Shown one piece after another: positions 5,550 through 8,007 of a stretch of DNA of 8,007 nt. The DNA is from Ilumatobacteraceae bacterium (GTDB taxonomy: Bacteria > Actinomycetota > Acidimicrobiia > Acidimicrobiales > Ilumatobacteraceae): positions 1 to 8,007 of the forward strand of contig JALOLG010000051.1 of the NCBI GenBank assembly GCA_025456105.1. Reading direction: 5' to 3'. The notes under the pieces were generated by a model. That model saw only the letters and a list, made by a program, of their open reading frames with translations. It did no database searches and was not told the DNA's origin. Numbering within the stretch: position 1 is the first letter of the stretch; each line of letters begins with the position of its first letter. The position numbers were made by a program, and so were the translations under genes.

Positions 5550-5585
5550 ACGAATCGCGACCAAGGCGCCTTGGTCACGATTCGT
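5550..5585. promoter_or_regulatory. 36-bp near-perfect inverted repeat upstream of the pyrimidine operon, candidate operator
   Basis: The left arm (5550-5567, with CGAATCGCGACCAAGGC) and the right arm (5568-5585, with GCCTTGGTCACGATTCG) match over 18 bp each with a single mismatched pair (C5558 against A5577). The centre is GGCGCC. It sits about 73-108 bp before the predicted transcription start of the ureidopropionase gene. The outer GACCA/TGGTC elements resemble the half-sites of the E. coli pyrimidine regulator RutR (TTGACCA, 2 nt, TGGTCAA), but the spacing here is different, so that is not an identification. As RNA it would be a long hairpin and could serve as terminator for the lipoprotein gene, yet it has no T tract. 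The extra half-site at 5604 favours a DNA-binding role. Confidence 0.6.
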
Positions 5586-5603
5586 GACCCGTCGCACCGA
5601 CAG

Positions 5604-5620
5604 ATCGTGACCAAGGAGCC
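5604..5620 (+). promoter_or_regulatory. Third copy of the operator half-site, next to the pydC promoter
   Basis: ATCGTGACCAAGGAGCC matches the right arm of the inverted repeat, read on the opposite strand, at 16 of 17 positions. It matches the left arm (5554-5570) at 15 of 17. It starts exactly 50 bp after the left-arm copy in the same orientation. It ends just before the expected -35 position, about 38-54 bp ahead of the predicted start, which is where an activator commonly binds. A shorter piece of the same core, TCGTGACC, occurs at 5582-5589. Confidence 0.55.
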
Positions 5621-5645
5621 GATGCGGGCAGGTGCGAGGCCGCGC

Positions 5646-5651
5646 TACGGT
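5646..5651 (+). promoter_or_regulatory. -10 element of a probable leaderless promoter for the pyrimidine operon
   Basis: TACGGT fits TANNNT and is followed by 6 nt (CCCGAC) and the ATG at 5658. There is no Shine-Dalgarno sequence before this ATG. The -35 position (5623-5628, TGCGGG) is poor, which fits a promoter that needs an activator at the neighbouring half-site. Confidence 0.55.
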
Positions 5652-5657
5652 CCCGAC

Positions 5658-6500
5658 ATGACGCGCATGGTGCGAGCAGCCCTGCTGCAGACCGACTGGA
5701 CCGGCGACCAGGCCTCGATGATCGACCGCCACGAGGCCGCTGCCCGCGAGGCCGCGGCCCAGGGCGCCCAGGTCATGTGCTTCCAGGAGCTGTTCTACGG
5801 CCCGTACTTCTGCCAGGTGCAAGACGCCCAGTACTACGACTACACCGAGCCGATCCCCGACGGTCCCACCACGCAGCGGTTCCAGTCGGTGGCCCGCGAG
5901 CTCGGGATGGTGATGGTGCTGCCCATGTACGAGGTGGTCCAGGCCGGGCTGTACTACAACACCGCCGCGGTGATCGACGCCGACGGCACGTACCTCGGCA
6001 AGTACCGCAAGCAGCACATCCCGCAGGTGAAGGGCTTCTGGGAGAAGTTCTACTTCCGGCCCGGCACGGAGGGGTACCCGGTGTTCGACACCGCCGTCGG
6101 CAAGGTCGGCGTCTACATCTGCTACGACCGCCACTTCCCCGAGGGATGGCGGATCCTCGGCCTCAACGGCGCCGAGATCGTGTTCAACCCGTCGGCCACC
6201 CACCGCGGCCTGTCGGAGTACCTCTGGCGCCTCGAGCAGCCCGCCGCCGCCGTGGCGAACATGTACTACGTCGGCGCGATCAACCGGGTGGGCGTCGAGC
6301 CGCTCGGCGACAACGACTTCTACGGCCAGAGCTACTTCGTCGACCCCCGTGGCCAGTTCGTGGGCGACGTCGGCGACCCGTACGAGCCCGAGCTGATCGT
6401 GCGCGACCTCGATCTCGACCTGATCCGCGAGGTCCGCGACGGCTGGCAGTTCTACCGCGACCGCCGCCCCGACGCCTACGACGAGATCGTCGCCCGCTGA
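5658..6500 (+). CDS. pydC: Beta-ureidopropionase (N-carbamoyl-beta-alanine amidohydrolase), nitrilase superfamily
   Basis: The 280-residue enzyme hydrolyses N-carbamoyl-beta-alanine (or the beta-aminoisobutyrate analogue) to the beta-amino acid, CO2 and ammonia, the last step of reductive pyrimidine breakdown, in the cytosol. The nitrilase triad is complete: Glu44 in FQELFYGPYFC, Lys118 in KYRKQHIP, and Cys155 in VYICYDRHFPE, with the supporting Glu129 in FWEKFYF. The segment NGAEIVFNPSATHRGLSEYL and, further on, AINRVG resemble vertebrate beta-ureidopropionase closely, which argues for this activity over a generic nitrilase. N-carbamoyl-D-amino acid hydrolase remains possible because a hydantoinase-type partner is adjacent. 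The ATG at 5658 is chosen from the -10 spacing; an ATG at 5667 is in frame. The frame is open upstream to 5571 only through the operator DNA. The symbol pydC follows usage for this enzyme in other bacteria. Confidence 0.88.
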   Translation: MTRMVRAALLQTDWTGDQASMIDRHEAAAREAAAQGAQVMCFQELFYGPYFCQVQDAQYYDYTEPIPDGPTTQRFQSVARELGMVMVLPMYEVVQAGLYYNTAAVIDADGTYLGKYRKQHIPQVKGFWEKFYFRPGTEGYPVFDTAVGKVGVYICYDRHFPEGWRILGLNGAEIVFNPSATHRGLSEYLWRLEQPAAAVANMYYVGAINRVGVEPLGDNDFYGQSYFVDPRGQFVGDVGDPYEPELIVRDLDLDLIREVRDGWQFYRDRRPDAYDEIVAR

Positions 6501-6515
6501 CCCAGGCGCAGTGAC

Positions 6516-6521
6516 AGGAGG
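6516..6521 (+). promoter_or_regulatory. Ribosome binding site of the dihydropyrimidinase gene
   Basis: AGGAGG is followed by 10 nt and the ATG at 6532. It selects this ATG over the in-frame GTG at 6511, which lies upstream of the site itself. It is the strongest Shine-Dalgarno sequence in the window and stands in contrast to the leaderless-type start of the first gene in the same operon. Confidence 0.75.
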
Positions 6522-6531
6522 AACCCACCAC

Positions 6532-7950
6532 ATGGCACGCACGCTCATCACCAACGGGACCATCGTCTCGGCCACCGGCCGCACCGCCGGCGACGTGCTC
6601 GTCGACGGCGAGACCATCGCCGCGATCCTCGCCCCCGGCCAGGTCGAGGCGCTCGGCATCACCGCCGACCGCACCATCGACGCCACCGGCAAGTACGTCG
6701 TGCCGGGCGGCGTCGACGTGCACACCCACATGGAGCTGCCCTTCGGCGGCACCACCGCCTCGGACACGTTCGAGACCGGCACCCGCGCCGCGGCGTGGGG
6801 CGGCGTCACCACCATCGTCGACTTCGCCGTCCAGCAGGCCGGCCAGAACGTCTACGACTGCCTGTCGCAGTGGCACGCCAAGGCCGAGGGCAGCTGCGCC
6901 GTCGACTACGGCTTCCACCAGATCATCGGCGGCGTCGACGAGGAGTCGCTCAAGGCCATGACCTACCTCGTCGACCACGAGGGCATCACCAGCTTCAAGC
7001 TGTTCATGGCGTACCCCGGCGTGTACTACGCCGACGACGGCCAGATCCTGCGGGCGATGCAGAACGCCTCCGAGTCGGGCGCGGTGATCATGATGCACGC
7101 CGAGAACGGCATCGCGATCGACGTCCTCGTCGCCCAGGCGATCGCCCGCGGCGAGACGGACCCGATGTACCACTCGCTCACCCGTCCCGCGGAGCTCGAG
7201 GGCGAGGCCACCCACCGGGCGATCCAGCTCGCCAAGGTGGCCGGCGACGTACCGCTGTACATCGTGCACATGTCGGCGTCGGAGGCCCTCGAGGAGGTCG
7301 CCGAGGCCCAGCACCGCGGCCAGAACGTGTTCGCCGAGACGTGCCCGCAGTACCTCTACCTCACACTCGAGGACCAGCTCATGCAGCCCGGCTTCGAGGG
7401 CGCCAAGTGGGTCTGCTCCACCCCGCTGCGCACCAAGCACGAGCACCACCAGAGCGACCTCTGGAAGGGCCTGCGCACCAACGAGCTGGCGGTGGTGTCC
7501 ACCGACCACTGCCCCTTCTGCTTCAAGGACCAGAAGGAGCTCGGCCTCGGCAACTTCTCGAAGATCCCCAACGGGATCGGCGGCGTCGAGCACCGGATGG
7601 AGCTGATCTACCAGGGCGTCGTCACCGGCGAGCTCACGCTCGAGCGGTGGGTCGAGACGTGCAGCACCACCCCGGCCCGCATGTTCGGCATGTACCCCCG
7701 CAAGGGCGTCATCGCCCCCGGCTCCGACGCCGACATCCTCATCTGGGACCCGGGTGCCACCACCACGATCGGCGTCGAGCACAAGCACCACATGAACATG
7801 GACCACTCGGCCTACGAGGGGTTCCAGATCGACGGCAAGGTCGACACGGTGATGAGCCGCGGCCGCGTCATCGTCGAGCACGACACCTACACCGGGGCGC
7901 CGGGCCACGGCCGGTTCGTCGAGCGCGGCCTGTCGCAGTACCTGCGCTGA
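6532..7950 (+). CDS. hydA: Dihydropyrimidinase (D-hydantoinase)
   Basis: The 472-residue cytosolic amidohydrolase opens the ring of 5,6-dihydrouracil or dihydrothymine to the N-carbamoyl-beta-amino acid, the substrate of the enzyme encoded just upstream. All binuclear metal ligands are visible: His64 and His66 in GGVDVHTH, Lys156 (the carboxylated lysine) in ITSFKLFMAYPG, His189 in MMHAENG, His246 in YIVHMSAS, and Asp325 in STDHCPF. Substrate-site elements are Tyr161 after the lysine, CSTPLR at 295-300, and PNGIGGVEHR at 346-355. The length is normal for the family. The C-terminal strand region (GRVIVEHDTYTG) closes the beta-sandwich domain. It lies 31 bp after pydC and 10 bp before the next gene, so it is the second gene of one operon. 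Hydantoinase activity on D-5-substituted hydantoins is a usual side reaction of this family. PydB is a synonym in some bacteria. Confidence 0.95.
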   Translation: MARTLITNGTIVSATGRTAGDVLVDGETIAAILAPGQVEALGITADRTIDATGKYVVPGGVDVHTHMELPFGGTTASDTFETGTRAAAWGGVTTIVDFAVQQAGQNVYDCLSQWHAKAEGSCAVDYGFHQIIGGVDEESLKAMTYLVDHEGITSFKLFMAYPGVYYADDGQILRAMQNASESGAVIMMHAENGIAIDVLVAQAIARGETDPMYHSLTRPAELEGEATHRAIQLAKVAGDVPLYIVHMSASEALEEVAEAQHRGQNVFAETCPQYLYLTLEDQLMQPGFEGAKWVCSTPLRTKHEHHQSDLWKGLRTNELAVVSTDHCPFCFKDQKELGLGNFSKIPNGIGGVEHRMELIYQGVVTGELTLERWVETCSTTPARMFGMYPRKGVIAPGSDADILIWDPGATTTIGVEHKHHMNMDHSAYEGFQIDGKVDTVMSRGRVIVEHDTYTGAPGHGRFVERGLSQYLR

Positions 7951-7960
7951 GGGGAGCACG

Positions 7961-8007
7961 ATGGAGCTCGGGATCGTCCTGCAGACCACGCCACCCGCCG
8001 CACGGGT
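7961..8007 (+). CDS. Start of a probable LLM-class flavin/F420-dependent oxidoreductase (truncated by the window)
   Basis: Only 15 full codons are visible, MELGIVLQTTPPAAR, before the right edge. The short strand ELGIVLQT followed by a Pro-Pro-Ala segment is the typical opening of luciferase-like (LLM) F420-dependent oxidoreductases, and from memory a subfamily with very similar N-termini is found beside hydantoinase/ureidopropionase genes in actinobacteria. GAGGGG lies 6 nt before the ATG and the gap to hydA is 10 bp, so it belongs to the same operon. It could act in the redox chemistry of pyrimidine or related N-heterocycle breakdown. The identification rests on 15 residues and the neighbourhood, so it is tentative. 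Confidence 0.5.
   Translation, partial: MELGIVLQTTPPAAR

Noticed and set aside
5550..5585. The inverted repeat as an IS-element end or attachment site
   Set aside because: No transposase or integrase is present, no target duplication was found, and the third half-site copy is in a promoter position, which fits regulation better.
5571..5657. Extension of pydC upstream to a TTG at 5571
   Set aside because: It would translate the operator half-sites and the -10 box. The nitrilase fold begins directly after the ATG at 5658, and the extra residues have no counterpart in the family.
6280..7989. A 569-codon open frame on the minus strand opposite pydC and hydA
   Set aside because: It is the mirror of strongly coding, GC-rich genes whose protein families and active sites are unmistakable. 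Its translation is a low-complexity Val/Gly/Asp/His/Leu-rich chain with no motif.
1..8007. tRNA, rRNA, CRISPR, riboswitch, toxin-antitoxin or defence-system features
   Set aside because: No repeat-spacer pattern, no cloverleaf or rRNA-like stretch, no restriction, nuclease or toxin motif, and no leader long enough for a riboswitch was seen. The window is metabolic and membrane genes.

Overview
The window is high-GC bacterial DNA with tightly packed genes on both strands. Its content points to an actinomycete-type bacterium (Actinomycetota, possibly the Acidimicrobiia). The grounds are the strong G/C preference at third codon positions, several operon-head genes that look leaderless behind a TANNNT -10 box, a soluble MgtE-N/CBS protein coupled to a DUF1003 protein, and the start of a probable F420-type LLM oxidoreductase. 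The lineage is an inference and no species is claimed.

Layout from left to right. (1) 1-829 (+): the C-terminal part of a DHA2-type MFS efflux pump, whose start lies outside the window. (2) 834-1265 (-): a stand-alone cyclic-nucleotide-binding (CAP_ED) protein. It converges on the pump with a 4-bp gap, and a hairpin pairs the two stop codons. (3) 1266-1412: a divergent promoter region holding an 18-bp perfect palindrome. (4) 1413-3151 (+): a two-gene operon, a PRC-barrel/MgtE-N/CBS protein followed by a DUF1003 membrane protein with a 4-bp GTGA overlap. (5) 5048-3096 (-): a three-gene operon of overlapping genes. These are a 47-residue membrane or secreted peptide, a saccharopine-dehydrogenase-like Rossmann protein and an alpha/beta hydrolase. 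The hydrolase gene runs 56 bp into the DUF1003 gene from the opposite side. (6) 5123-5521 (+): a small lipoprotein, divergent from that operon. (7) 5522-5657: a regulatory region with a 36-bp inverted repeat and a third copy of its half-site. (8) 5658-8007 (+): a pyrimidine-catabolic operon with beta-ureidopropionase, dihydropyrimidinase and the first codons of a probable LLM flavin/F420 oxidoreductase.

Functionally, the right-hand operon is the clearest part. Dihydropyrimidinase opens the dihydrouracil or dihydrothymine ring, and beta-ureidopropionase cleaves the N-carbamoyl-beta-amino acid to a beta-amino acid, CO2 and ammonia. The oxidoreductase that makes the dihydropyrimidine is not visible, and the truncated LLM gene is a candidate for some redox step. 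The central minus-strand operon has no assigned pathway. The MgtE-N/DUF1003 pair looks like a conserved actinobacterial module without a transport channel of its own.

The most interesting signals are regulatory. The first is the half-site array in front of the pyrimidine genes. The second is a start-site rule: four operon-head genes carry TANNNT 6-7 nt before ATG/GTG with no Shine-Dalgarno sequence, while most downstream genes carry one. No RNA gene, CRISPR array, insertion sequence or phage feature was seen.
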